Shown piece by piece: positions 1-8,037 of a stretch of DNA of 64,000 nt. The DNA is taken from the NCBI GenBank assembly GCA_030428615.1, contig JAUIDN010000001.1, positions 1 through 64,000 on the forward strand, written 5' to 3'. The notes under the pieces are model-generated. The model made no database searches. It was given only the letters and a program-made list of their open reading frames with translations, and was not told the DNA's origin. A program made the translations under genes and the position numbers. Positions within the stretch are counted from its first letter, which is position 1, and every line of letters begins with the position of its first letter. The DNA is from Alphaproteobacteria bacterium. Lineage in GTDB: Bacteria; Pseudomonadota; Alphaproteobacteria; Sphingomonadales; Emcibacteraceae.

Positions 1-2242
1 ACGTGCCCAGCGAAGCGAAAGCAACACCGGTGGCGGATCTGTTTTCTGTTGAAAAGCCAAGTTGCTGTGCCCAGTCCGTTGTGCCAGTGGTTCCATCAAT
101 TTTTAAAACAAAATCGTCTTTACCGCCCTGCAGTGTTTCACCGTCTAGGCTGCCTTGAGTGGTGCCAGCAAGATATATTTTACCGCCCGATACGGCTATT
201 GAACCGCTTAAGTCATTGTTCGCGCTGCCAATAAATTTTGTCCAGTCTGCACTGGCAGTTCCCCCCGCATCATCAAGGGCGAGAACAAAACTATCAAAGC
301 CGCCAACAGGCGAGCTAATTTCAGTGCCACCACCGGTCAGGCTGTTGTTACTGCTTCCCGACACATAAATCCGACTACCGTCTACAATCACCTTGCCAAC
401 TTCACCGCCATACCCCAAATCACCAAAATCATACGACCAAAGGCTTGATGACAAATCATCCTTATCCAGTTTCTGTAATTTAAAATTACCATCCTCATGG
501 GTTGCAACGATAATATTTCCGTCAGCGGCAATCGCAACACTCCTGCCAAAATCTTCTAATGACGCACCAATTTCGACGTAATCTTCTTTGCTGCCATCAT
601 AGCCATCAAGCTTGATCACATAGGCATTGTCGCTACCCGGAACGTCAACTGTCACCTGATTTGTATTCTGCTGTCCCGTAACATAGACGTTACCATCGGC
701 ATCTGTTGTCACTGAGGCTGCACCATCAGTGCCATAAGTGTCGTTTAAATAAAGCCATTGCTGTGTTCCGACATTGTTATATTTGGCAACGAAGCTATCC
801 TGCCCGCTAAATACACTATCACTGGTAGCCAGCGGGTCATTGCTTTTGCCTTTGGATAACCGATCCGCCCTCCCGGCGATAATAACATTGTCGTCGTTGT
901 CTATTGTAATGGCAAAACTTTCCCCGTCACCCTGACTGCCAATCAGGCGGCTCCACAATAATTTACCGGTCGCATCATATTTGTTTAGAAATGCATCACC
1001 ACTTTCCGATGTGTTCAAAGAATTAGCGAAACGTCCATCGGTGGTCCCAACCGTATATACATTGCCCAGACTATCTGTGGCGATTGCATTTGTTTTCGTT
1101 TCTGCTGCGTGCCTTAGCGGGTCTTCTGCTGCTGCACTGGCCTTATTTTCCGGTTCAAGAAGCGCCTCGCTTTCATTGCCAAATATCACTTTGTGAAATT
1201 CCTGAGAAGCTTCTATATTGTCAAGGTCCGAAAGTTTCGTGATATACGACGTGCTCGGTGTTTCTTTATCAACAACTTTCGTGTCAAACTCGACACGGTC
1301 GGAAATCCCGGTTACATAAAGAGCCGGTTGCGTATCGGGGGCAGAAAATGTCAAAGTTTCAGAAAAATCTGTTTTGATCCGAAATGCGTATTTGTCATTC
1401 TCAGTTTCTTCAGCGAAGAAACGGGTGTTAAAAAGTGGCACTTCCTCGCCATCATTATTCGTTGTTTTTACCGCCTTGATTTTTTCATTTATGATAGCAA
1501 GGAGATTTTCAAGTGTTCGGCTCGCACTATCCGTCGGAATGGTGATGTTGAAATCTTCCGTGGTTTCCGTTGTGATACCGTTGTTTGTCGTTTTGCGCGA
1601 AATTGTGATGGTAAAAGTCTCTCCACCTGAAAACCCGGTCAGGGGTTCGTCTTTTTCGCCTTCATGAATGACCGGGCCAATATAGTCATATTCCCTTTTA
1701 CCCAGTCCGGCTTTTGCCGTTACGCCATTCTTTTTCTCACCGAAAAGAAGGGTGAGTTTGTCAAAATCCTCTTTATTGATGAAATCTTTTACCTGCGAGA
1801 AGCCGAGCTGGAAAAGTTCTTCAAGACCTTCACGCCTGCTATCTGAAGTCCGCGGATCACCGGAATATTCGGCAATGGTTTTTAAATCCTTCAACGCGTT
1901 ATAGAGTACAAACAATCCTTTGCTATCAATGTCGAGGTCAGAATTTCGCACCAAAGGATCACGCCGATCAATAAAATCTCCCTTATTCTGGATAGTTTCA
2001 AAATCTTTTTCGAGAAGCTTGTAAAGCGCATTGGCGGAGCCACCGTCCGCGAGACGTTCCTGCTCAATCAGATTATCCTGATCCCATGGGGTAGGGGCTT
2101 TACTGTTACTTGAACTCAATGATACATTTGAAGGCACCGACGGAAGAGTTCGCAGGGAAGCGGTTTGTTGCTTGGCCGTGTAGTAGGAACCAAGCAGATC
2201 CGCCCCAAAATTTACAATCTGAAATGTGCTTTCGTCTGACAT
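1..2242 (-). CDS. SBBP-type beta-propeller repeat protein, N-terminal part (cut by window edge)
   Basis: An uninterrupted reading frame of about 747 codons begins at ATG 2242, with a ribosome binding site AAGGGG just upstream, and runs off the left edge with no stop. The start reads MSDESTFQIVNFGADLLGSY, with no signal peptide. Residues 1 to about 375 are non-repetitive and not recognised. From about residue 380 there are repeats of the SBBP/beta-propeller kind, each with an aspartate-glycine turn followed by a strand such as GNVYVTGQ, NVIIAGRA, KIYLAGTT or RIYVSGSS, and an FVAKYN-like segment. Such repeats fold into propeller blades. Caulobacter FlaEY and related alphaproteobacterial proteins combine a unique N-terminus with such repeats, so a flagellin-related role is possible, but no neighbour is a flagellar gene. 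Function unknown; the repeat class is the secure part. Confidence 0.8.
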   Translation of the reverse strand, partial: MSDESTFQIVNFGADLLGSYYTAKQQTASLRTLPSVPSNVSLSSSNSKAPTPWDQDNLIEQERLADGGSANALYKLLEKDFETIQNKGDFIDRRDPLVRNSDLDIDSKGLFVLYNALKDLKTIAEYSGDPRTSDSRREGLEELFQLGFSQVKDFINKEDFDKLTLLFGEKKNGVTAKAGLGKREYDYIGPVIHEGEKDEPLTGFSGGETFTITISRKTTNNGITTETTEDFNITIPTDSASRTLENLLAIINEKIKAVKTTNNDGEEVPLFNTRFFAEETENDKYAFRIKTDFSETLTFSAPDTQPALYVTGISDRVEFDTKVVDKETPSTSYITKLSDLDNIEASQEFHKVIFGNESEALLEPENKASAAAEDPLRHAAETKTNAIATDSLGNVYTVGTTDGRFANSLNTSESGDAFLNKYDATGKLLWSRLIGSQGDGESFAITIDNDDNVIIAGRADRLSKGKSNDPLATSDSVFSGQDSFVAKYNNVGTQQWLYLNDTYGTDGAASVTTDADGNVYVTGQQNTNQVTVDVPGSDNAYVIKLDGYDGSKEDYVEIGASLEDFGRSVAIAADGNIIVATHEDGNFKLQKLDKDDLSSSLWSYDFGDLGYGGEVGKVIVDGSRIYVSGSSNNSLTGGGTEISSPVGGFDSFVLALDDAGGTASADWTKFIGSANNDLSGSIAVSGGKIYLAGTTQGSLDGETLQGGKDDFVLKIDGTTGTTDWAQQLGFSTENRSATGVAFASLGT

Positions 2243-2447
2243 GTCATACCCCTTGAATATATTCTATAAATAATAAGCAATATCCATGCCAGTTTATGAA
2301 CACCGCTGAAAACATGATTTATTCTCATAAAACAACGGATTACAGGGCTTAAAATTAAGGTATATCCATTCAAATCCAGTTTTACAGGGTAACAAATGCC
2401 TGCTATTGTGCGCGGGTAAGCAATATGTGCACTAAAAGGCCTCAGAA

Positions 2448-5400
2448 ATGGAAGTTTTCGAAAGTAAACCCCCGTCATATTCAGAAGACGAATTAAGCAA
2501 TATCGCCAGTAAGTACTATGGAAAAACCGGCAAACTGAAAATGCTGGTCAGCGAACGCGATCAGAATGCGCGGATAAGCAGTGATGATGGAGAGTATGTT
2601 TTGAAAGTCGCCAACGAGGCCGAGGATAATGGTTTTCTCGAATTTCAAAATGCTGTGCTTAATCACATTGCCGGTGTGGACCCGACACTTTCGGTACCGA
2701 AGGTCATCAGCGGCAAAAACGATACTCAGATATTTACCCACAACAAAAACAATATTCGTCTGATCACTTATTTACGAGGTGACATATTCGGTGACGCCGA
2801 TAAGAATGAAGCTGTATATGGTGACCTTGGCCGTTTCATGGGGCGCTTTTCGAAAGCGATGCAAGGTTTTGGTCATGTAAAAGCGCACCAGCCAGATTTC
2901 CTGTGGAACCTTGATAATGCACTATTTTGCAAACAATATATTGACGATATTGGAAATGATGCTGATAAAGATCTGATCAGATTTTATTTCGATCGCTACG
3001 AACGTAAAGTCGCCCCCAAGTTAAAAGAAATGCGCTCTGCTGTAATTCATTCCGACGCCAACACATATAATCTAGTGGTTCAAGGTGACCAAATAAGTGG
3101 ACTTATCGATTTTGGTGATATGCTTTTCGCCAGACAGGTAAATGAGTTGGCCATAACCCTTGGATATGCGATCCTTGGCGTGGAAGACCTTTATATGGTC
3201 TCAAACGCGCTAATAAAGGGGTATGTCGCTGAATTCAAACTCGAGGAAGAAGAACTGGAAGTTCTTTTTGATCTCGCCGCAATGCGCCTTGTTATGAGTG
3301 TCTGCATTTCCTCAAACCGCGTGACAAAAGCCAGCGACGAAAAACACAGAGAATACCTGTTAATCACAAGGGAACCTGCGTTAAAAGCCTTGCGGCGGAT
3401 GAAAGCACTTAATCTTTCCTTTTTGGCGACTTTTGCCCGTAAAGCCGGGGGATATGACGCTGTTAGAGACCTTAGCGCGTTAAAATCATCACTTGCGGGT
3501 ATTAATGCTGCAAATCTGTTTGATTTTGATCTTCATAGTGAGCCACGAGTGCTTTTTGACAATAGTAAAGGCGCGCAGGGAACAGAATTTATCTGTGAAC
3601 CTGAAAAACATTCTGCCTGGGTGAAAGATTTACTGGATAAAAACAATGCCCGCTACGGCATCGGAAATTATGGCGAGAACAGGACTTCATTCATCATCGA
3701 AGGTATTGAAGGGGTTGGCAGCCCCGAACCGCGCACAACCCATCTGGCAATCGATTTCTGGTTACGATCACCGGAAAAAATATATGCCCCACTGGACGGC
3801 ACCGTTCACAGCATTGCCAGTAATGACCATCCGTTTGATTATGGAACTGTTCTTATTTTAAAGCATAAAATTGGCGATGGGCCCGAATTTTATACGCTTT
3901 ACGGGCATTTATCGTCTGATAGTCACGAGCTTGTTCAAAAAGGGGATGTTGTCAAAGCTGGTGATCATATAGCGAATCTCGGCGAAATTCACGAGAATGG
4001 CGGCTGGACGCCGCATTTACATTTCCAGATCATTGCCGATTTGATTGATCAGAATGATGGCAATTTCACAGGTATTTGTCCCCCGGCCGTATGGGATGTA
4101 TGGCGCGATATCTGTCCTGACCCGAATCTGATCTTGAACTTTATACCTGAAAGCTTTGAACATAATAGCGTTACTGTTGATGATATGATGAATGTCCGGC
4201 GCAAGGTGCTTGCTCCATCGCTCAGCGTTGCTTATAAAAAACACCTGCATATTGTCCGTGGGAAGGGGGCTTATCTTTACGACAGCACCGGCCAGGCATT
4301 TCTTGATTGCGTCAATAATATAACCCATGTCGGTCATTGTAACCCACATGTGGTGGATGCGCTAAGCGCTCAGGCCGCGATATTAAATACAAACTCCAGA
4401 TATCTTTATGACGGTATTAATAAACTAGCCACAAGAATTACCGAAAGTATGCCGGACCCGCTGTCGGTGATGTTCTTCACCAATTCAGGTTCGGAGGCAA
4501 ATGAACTGGCGTTGAGGCTTGCGCGCCATTATACGGGGCGCAAAACCACAATCGCAGTGGATTGGGGATATCACGGCAACACAAATGCGACAGTGGCGAT
4601 CAGCGCTTATAAGTTTAACCGAAAGGGCGGCAATGGCTGCCCGCCCGAAACCCGCATTGCTGAATTTCCGGACCCCTATCAGGGTCGATTTAACGATTAT
4701 TCTGAACAAAGCGGTAATGCCTACGCCGCTGATGTGGACATGCAAATTTCTGATCTCGTCGAAAAAACCGGGCAGGGGCCCGCAGCATTTATCGCTGAAA
4801 GCATTGCTGGCGTCGGCGGGCAAGTCGTTTACCCGGATGGTTATCTTAAGGCAGCATATGAAAAAATTCGTGCCGCTGGCGGATTATGTATCGCGGATGA
4901 AGTTCAAACCGGACTTGGCCGCGTTGGCCAGCACATGTGGGCCTATCAGCTTCAGGATGTTGTGCCGGATATCGTTACCTTTGGCAAACCGTTTGGAAAT
5001 GGTCACCCAATGGCTGCGGTGGTAACGACCCGCGAAATAGCCGATAAGTTTGCCAACGGCATGGAATATTTTAACAGCTTCGGTGGAAATCCGGTTTCCT
5101 GCGCCGTTGGCATGGCGGTCCTTGATGTTGTTGAAGGTGAAGGCTTACAGCAAAAAGCTCTTGAGACCGGAACTTTTATTATCGATGGAATGAGCGATAT
5201 GATGGATAGATATCCGTTAATCGGACAAGTGCGCGGCAAGGGCATGTTCTTTGGCGCTGAACTGGTAAAGGACAGGGATACAAAAGAGCGCGCAACAGAA
5301 GAGGCGGGTACAATTGTCCAATATCTGCGTGAAGATGCCGTTCTCTTTTCAACGGATGGCCCTTATGACAATGTACTCAAAGGAAAACCACCTCTGGTCT

Positions 5401-5477
5401 TCGGCATGCGTGAAGCGGAAATATTCCTGTCCAAGCTTGAAAAAGCGTTTAAGCGACTGTACCGGGAAGGTTTTTAA
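2448..5477 (+). CDS. Trifunctional fusion: APH-type kinase, M23 peptidase domain, class III aminotransferase/phospholyase
   Basis: A 1009-residue protein with three domains. Residues about 15-330 are an aminoglycoside-phosphotransferase/choline-kinase fold with the catalytic loop at H201-x-D203 (VIHSDANTYNL) followed by LIDFGD. Residues about 400-560 are a LytM/M23 metallopeptidase domain with its zinc set intact: H432-x3-D436 (HLAID), YGHL, and H523-L-H525. Residues about 585-1009 are a fold-type I class III PLP enzyme with NSGSEANELALRLAR, IADEVQTGLGR and the Schiff-base lysine K847 in TFGKPFGNGHP. The nearest functional analogy known to me is the mammalian hydroxylysine kinase and phospho-hydroxylysine/phosphoethanolamine phospholyase pair, where a kinase of this fold makes the substrate for a class III PLP lyase. 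Kinase-then-lyase action on an amino alcohol is therefore inferred; substrate unknown. There is no signal peptide, so the peptidase domain would be cytosolic and its role is unclear. Transcribed away from the beta-propeller gene across a 205-bp gap. Confidence 0.88.
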   Translation: MEVFESKPPSYSEDELSNIASKYYGKTGKLKMLVSERDQNARISSDDGEYVLKVANEAEDNGFLEFQNAVLNHIAGVDPTLSVPKVISGKNDTQIFTHNKNNIRLITYLRGDIFGDADKNEAVYGDLGRFMGRFSKAMQGFGHVKAHQPDFLWNLDNALFCKQYIDDIGNDADKDLIRFYFDRYERKVAPKLKEMRSAVIHSDANTYNLVVQGDQISGLIDFGDMLFARQVNELAITLGYAILGVEDLYMVSNALIKGYVAEFKLEEEELEVLFDLAAMRLVMSVCISSNRVTKASDEKHREYLLITREPALKALRRMKALNLSFLATFARKAGGYDAVRDLSALKSSLAGINAANLFDFDLHSEPRVLFDNSKGAQGTEFICEPEKHSAWVKDLLDKNNARYGIGNYGENRTSFIIEGIEGVGSPEPRTTHLAIDFWLRSPEKIYAPLDGTVHSIASNDHPFDYGTVLILKHKIGDGPEFYTLYGHLSSDSHELVQKGDVVKAGDHIANLGEIHENGGWTPHLHFQIIADLIDQNDGNFTGICPPAVWDVWRDICPDPNLILNFIPESFEHNSVTVDDMMNVRRKVLAPSLSVAYKKHLHIVRGKGAYLYDSTGQAFLDCVNNITHVGHCNPHVVDALSAQAAILNTNSRYLYDGINKLATRITESMPDPLSVMFFTNSGSEANELALRLARHYTGRKTTIAVDWGYHGNTNATVAISAYKFNRKGGNGCPPETRIAEFPDPYQGRFNDYSEQSGNAYAADVDMQISDLVEKTGQGPAAFIAESIAGVGGQVVYPDGYLKAAYEKIRAAGGLCIADEVQTGLGRVGQHMWAYQLQDVVPDIVTFGKPFGNGHPMAAVVTTREIADKFANGMEYFNSFGGNPVSCAVGMAVLDVVEGEGLQQKALETGTFIIDGMSDMMDRYPLIGQVRGKGMFFGAELVKDRDTKERATEEAGTIVQYLREDAVLFSTDGPYDNVLKGKPPLVFGMREAEIFLSKLEKAFKRLYREGF

Positions 5478-5542
5478 GAGCTTAAAGTATTTTCGTGTTT
5501 CAATGCGCTCATCGAAAAAACACAATAGAAGGTAATAGCAAA

Positions 5543-5560
5543 AGTCGCCTATTCGCGACT
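5543..5560. terminator. Hairpin between convergent genes, possible terminator
   Basis: A perfect 6-bp stem (AGTCGC/GCGACT) with a 6-nt loop lies between the stops of the fusion gene (5477) and the cold-shock gene (5592). On the minus strand it is followed by TTTTGC. It is placed where a shared terminator would be expected, but the stem is short. Confidence 0.35.
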
Positions 5561-5591
5561 CTTGCGAATTTCAGTTTAAATGATGCAATTA

Positions 5592-5798
5592 TTATTCAGC
5601 GAGTTTTAGATCGCCCGCCGCTTCTTTCCCACGACTCTCTACAACTTCGTAACTAACTTTTTGTCCATCGCTTAATCTGTCGATTCCAGCGGCTTCCACA
5701 GCAGAGATATGAACAAATACATCTTTCCCGCCTTCATCAGGTTCAATAAAGCCATACCCTTTACTTGGGTTAAACCACTTAACGGTTCCTGTAGCCAT
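5592..5798 (-). CDS. Cold-shock domain protein (CspA family)
   Basis: A 68-residue single cold-shock domain, the usual family length. It shows the N-terminal GTVKWFN strand, RNA-binding motif RNP1 (KGYGFI) and RNP2 (VFVHI). Members bind single-stranded RNA and DNA in the cytoplasm and act as RNA chaperones or antiterminators. The start ATG at 5798 has a good ribosome binding site (GAGGAAG, 8 nt upstream). The long leader region upstream contains a strong hairpin at 5896-5911 that could lie in the 5' untranslated RNA, as is common for cold-shock genes. Which paralogue this is cannot be decided here. Confidence 0.97.
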   Translation of the reverse strand: MATGTVKWFNPSKGYGFIEPDEGGKDVFVHISAVEAAGIDRLSDGQKVSYEVVESRGKEAAGDLKLAE

Positions 5799-5895
5799 TT
5801 CTTACACTTCCTCAAAATATTGTTATAAATATCCACCAACTTATTGGTGAATGATGACTTTATTCATGCTTATAGTGATCGTGTGTTAGCCTCGG

Positions 5896-5911
5896 GCACT
5901 TTAAAAAGTGC
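5896..5911 (-). promoter_or_regulatory. Hairpin in putative cold-shock gene leader
   Basis: A perfect 7-bp inverted repeat, GCACTTT-AA-AAAGTGC, lies about 100 nt upstream of the cold-shock start codon. Partly complementary flanks (GCCTCG before, CGAAGGC after) could extend it with a bulge. It may be a structured leader element of the cold-shock mRNA. The transcription start is not visible, so this is inference. Confidence 0.35.
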
Positions 5912-6075
5912 ATAAACGAAGGCTCGGAACCATCGTTTTCCTGAGCAATACCCTCACAAAAAGGTACATAAACTAAAAATCAAAAATTACCGTAAAGGCG
6001 TTTTTTTAAAAAAGCAATCCTTTATTTAACAAGCGCTTAAAGTCTTTCCTAATCTATATTCTCAAGTTTCCACAT

Positions 6076-6534
6076 TTACAGGGGGAGTACATGAGTGTCT
6101 TTTATCGTGTCCATAATAAAGCTGGTGTGCGCACTTTCGATTGTCGGATGGTTTAAAATACGCGTACTCATCATTTCGTAATAACTTTCAATATCTGTCG
6201 CAATAATCGTTAGAAGGTAGTCATTTCCCCCAGACGTGGCAAAACATTCAAGAACATTTTCCTGTGCCTTAATATGGGTTTCAAACTCATTTCTGCTATC
6301 CGTTCTGTGACTATTGATACTGATGACGCAACTTGCACGCAATTTGAGCCCTATTTTCCGGGCGTCAAGTTCAACCCTACGCTTCAGGATTATCCCAGCG
6401 TCTTCAAGTTCTTTAACATGGCGCCAATATGATGAGCGCGACATGCCAACGCTCGCCGCCTGTTCCGCCTGAGCGTATGAAGGATTTTTCTGAAGCGCTT
6501 TCAGTATTTTTCTGTCTGTCTCTGAAACTTTCAT
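6076..6534 (-). CDS. Lrp/AsnC-family transcriptional regulator
   Basis: A 152-residue protein starting MKVSETDRKILKALQ, the usual beginning of Lrp/AsnC regulators. Residues about 3-60 are the winged helix-turn-helix (SYAQAEQAASVGMSRSSYWRH), and about 65-150 are the RAM ligand-binding/oligomerisation domain (ECFATSGGNDYLLTIIATD). An in-frame ATG at 6651 would add 39 residues unlike the family, so 6534 is preferred although its ribosome site is weak. It is divergent from phenylalanine hydroxylase 1. Lrp-type regulators often control adjacent amino acid catabolic genes and themselves, so control of the hydroxylase locus by an aromatic amino acid is inferred. A GAAAC-N4-GTCTC element sits 30-43 nt upstream of this start codon, consistent with autoregulation. 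Confidence 0.93.
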   Translation of the reverse strand: MKVSETDRKILKALQKNPSYAQAEQAASVGMSRSSYWRHVKELEDAGIILKRRVELDARKIGLKLRASCVISINSHRTDSRNEFETHIKAQENVLECFATSGGNDYLLTIIATDIESYYEMMSTRILNHPTIESAHTSFIMDTIKDTHVLPL

Positions 6535-6563
6535 AACATGTGTCCATTTTTTTAAAACATCAT

Positions 6564-6577
6564 GAAACAAACGTCTC
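6564..6577. promoter_or_regulatory. Operator-like element 1 (GAAAC-N4-GTCTC)
   Basis: GAAACAAACGTCTC, one of three related 14-mers at the promoters of this locus. It lies 30-43 nt upstream of the Lrp-type regulator's start codon. Confidence 0.5.
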
Positions 6578-6757
6578 AATATTTGGTTAAATTCGATCAC
6601 AATAATCATATTTACTTTGTCTGTTGAAAAAACATTGCTTCGAGAGAGCATTCTCAGGCCCTAAAACTTTCGCCTTTACAAGTCTCTAATCAGACATGGT
6701 TTTTCAAATGGGGATTTCTTTAGTTTTACTCCTTTTGTCCACATGAGCATATTTTTT

Positions 6758-6771
6758 GAAACATATGTCTC
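6758..6771. promoter_or_regulatory. Operator-like element 2 (GAAAC-N4-GTCTC)
   Basis: GAAACATATGTCTC, a near-palindrome flanked by T- and A-runs, centred in the wider inverted repeat 6736-6802. It is about 160 nt upstream of the first hydroxylase gene. Flexible AT-rich flanks suit Lrp-family wrapping; binding is inferred. Confidence 0.55.
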
Positions 6772-6932
6772 ATTTTTTTAAAAAAAATGCTCAAAATAGG
6801 ACAGATTTTCCATTTCAGGTGGTCATACTGATAAGCATAGTATTTTAGTTAGATCTTAAGTGATAATTAGTTTTTCGCCACTAAGGTCACAGTGTTTTTT
6901 TTAATTAGTTTAAGAGTAAGGGGAGATTTCCT

Positions 6933-7856
6933 ATGAAACCATTTGATTATTCTACATTACCACCAATGAAAGACGGCTTGTTCGTAAATGAGCATATTAG
7001 ACCCGAAGGTTTGGGCTTTGATTGGGTCCTGCCGCAGCAGCGTACATATACAGCAGAAGAACATAAAAGATGGGATTTTCTGTATAACCGCATGATGAAG
7101 GAAGTGCCTAATCGCGCATGCGATGAATTTATTTCCGGACTCAAGAAACTGGGACTTGATAAAGGTGGGGTACCAAGCCTTAAAGATGTAAATGAAAAGC
7201 TGGCTGAACTTACAGGCTGGACATTAGTTCCGGTACCGGCACTCATTCCAGATAACGTTCATTTTTATCATCTCGCGAATAAGCGTTTCCCAGTAGGCGA
7301 TTTTATACGTAGTGAAGAGCAGCTTGATTATCTTGATCAGCCGGATGTATTTCATGACGTATTTGCACATGCCCCAATGCTCGCTGATCCGCATTTTTCA
7401 AAATTCCTTCAAAATTACGGCAAGGCCGGTTACGAAGCGATGAGACATAACCGTCTTCGTTCACTTGCCGCACTTTATATGCATACAGTGGAACTTGGTC
7501 TGATTAATACCGATAAAGGTCTACGCATCTATGGCGCAGCCATTCTTTCTTCTCACAGAGAAACAAAATTCGCGTTGGAAGGAAAGTCACCAAATCGCTT
7601 CCATATGGATTTTGAACGTATGCTTCGGACTGATTATGTACTTTCAGATGTTCAACAAAGTTATTTTGTTATCGATAGCTTTGAATCGCTTTTCGACCAA
7701 ATGGCAACATTTCCATTTGTTGAAACTTATGCAAAAATTGAACCATCATATCAATTTGCGGCATCAGCAATTCTCGAAACAGATAAAGTGTACCATAAGG
7801 GCACTCAGGAATACTCCCTACGCGGGGGTCGTTTTTCAAACGCTGTTCCTGTTTAA
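6933..7856 (+). CDS. Phenylalanine 4-hydroxylase paralogue 1 (variant iron-site motif)
   Basis: A 307-residue single-domain, tetrahydrobiopterin-dependent aromatic amino acid hydroxylase of the bacterial monomeric type. Iron ligands by motif are H141 and H146 (PDVFHDVFAHAPML) and E187 (HTVELGLI). It aligns end to end, apparently without gaps, with the second copy at 8038. The normally conserved FGHVPLL is here FAHAPML, and the aromatic residue before TVE is histidine (LYMHTVELGL versus LYWYTVEFGL in copy 2). These changes border the iron and substrate pocket, so altered substrate preference or activity is possible. Monocistronic: its own upstream region carries operator-like element 2, and a terminator follows at 7873. 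The start ATG has AAGGGGAG upstream. Confidence 0.93.
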   Translation: MKPFDYSTLPPMKDGLFVNEHIRPEGLGFDWVLPQQRTYTAEEHKRWDFLYNRMMKEVPNRACDEFISGLKKLGLDKGGVPSLKDVNEKLAELTGWTLVPVPALIPDNVHFYHLANKRFPVGDFIRSEEQLDYLDQPDVFHDVFAHAPMLADPHFSKFLQNYGKAGYEAMRHNRLRSLAALYMHTVELGLINTDKGLRIYGAAILSSHRETKFALEGKSPNRFHMDFERMLRTDYVLSDVQQSYFVIDSFESLFDQMATFPFVETYAKIEPSYQFAASAILETDKVYHKGTQEYSLRGGRFSNAVPV

Positions 7857-7872
7857 AAATTGAAATGACTTT

Positions 7873-7907
7873 GGGCGGCAATCGACTGACATAGCCGCCC
7901 TTTGTTT
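7873..7907 (+). terminator. Rho-independent terminator after hydroxylase 1
   Basis: GGGCGGC (7873-7879) pairs perfectly with GCCGCCC (7894-7900) across a 14-nt loop and is followed by TTTGTTT. It separates the first hydroxylase from the second transcription unit. Confidence 0.8.
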
Positions 7908-7937
7908 ACCCACTTGTTGCAATATTGATTAATTTTT

Positions 7938-7951
7938 GAAACAATTGTTTC
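7938..7951. promoter_or_regulatory. Operator-like element 3, perfect palindrome GAAACAATTGTTTC
   Basis: A perfect 14-bp palindrome about 87 nt upstream of the second hydroxylase start codon. It shares GAAAC-N4-GTYTC with elements 1 and 2, which suggests one regulator acts on all three promoters. Confidence 0.6.
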
Positions 7952-8037
7952 AAAAAAGGTAATTGCATCCGTCATACAGAGCAAATATTTCACAATAATC
8001 GGATATAATGCCATGATTATTTGAACGAGATAAAACG

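Larger units (their letters stand above)
6535..6932. promoter_or_regulatory. Divergent regulatory region between Lrp-type regulator and phenylalanine hydroxylase 1
   Basis: A 398-bp AT-rich stretch without a convincing gene. It contains two copies of a GAAAC-N4-GTCTC element (6564-6577 and 6758-6771) and a wider dyad around the second copy: TGTCC-N4-GAGCAT at 6736-6750 and ATGCTC-N6-GGACA at 6786-6802. The hydroxylase start at 6933 has a strong ribosome site (AAGGGGAG). Exact -35/-10 boxes could not be assigned with confidence. Confidence 0.6.

Noticed and set aside
1193-1846. Plus-strand open frames in the first 2 kb
   Set aside because: They lie opposite the long continuous beta-propeller frame on the minus strand, which has repeats and a ribosome site; the plus frames have neither.
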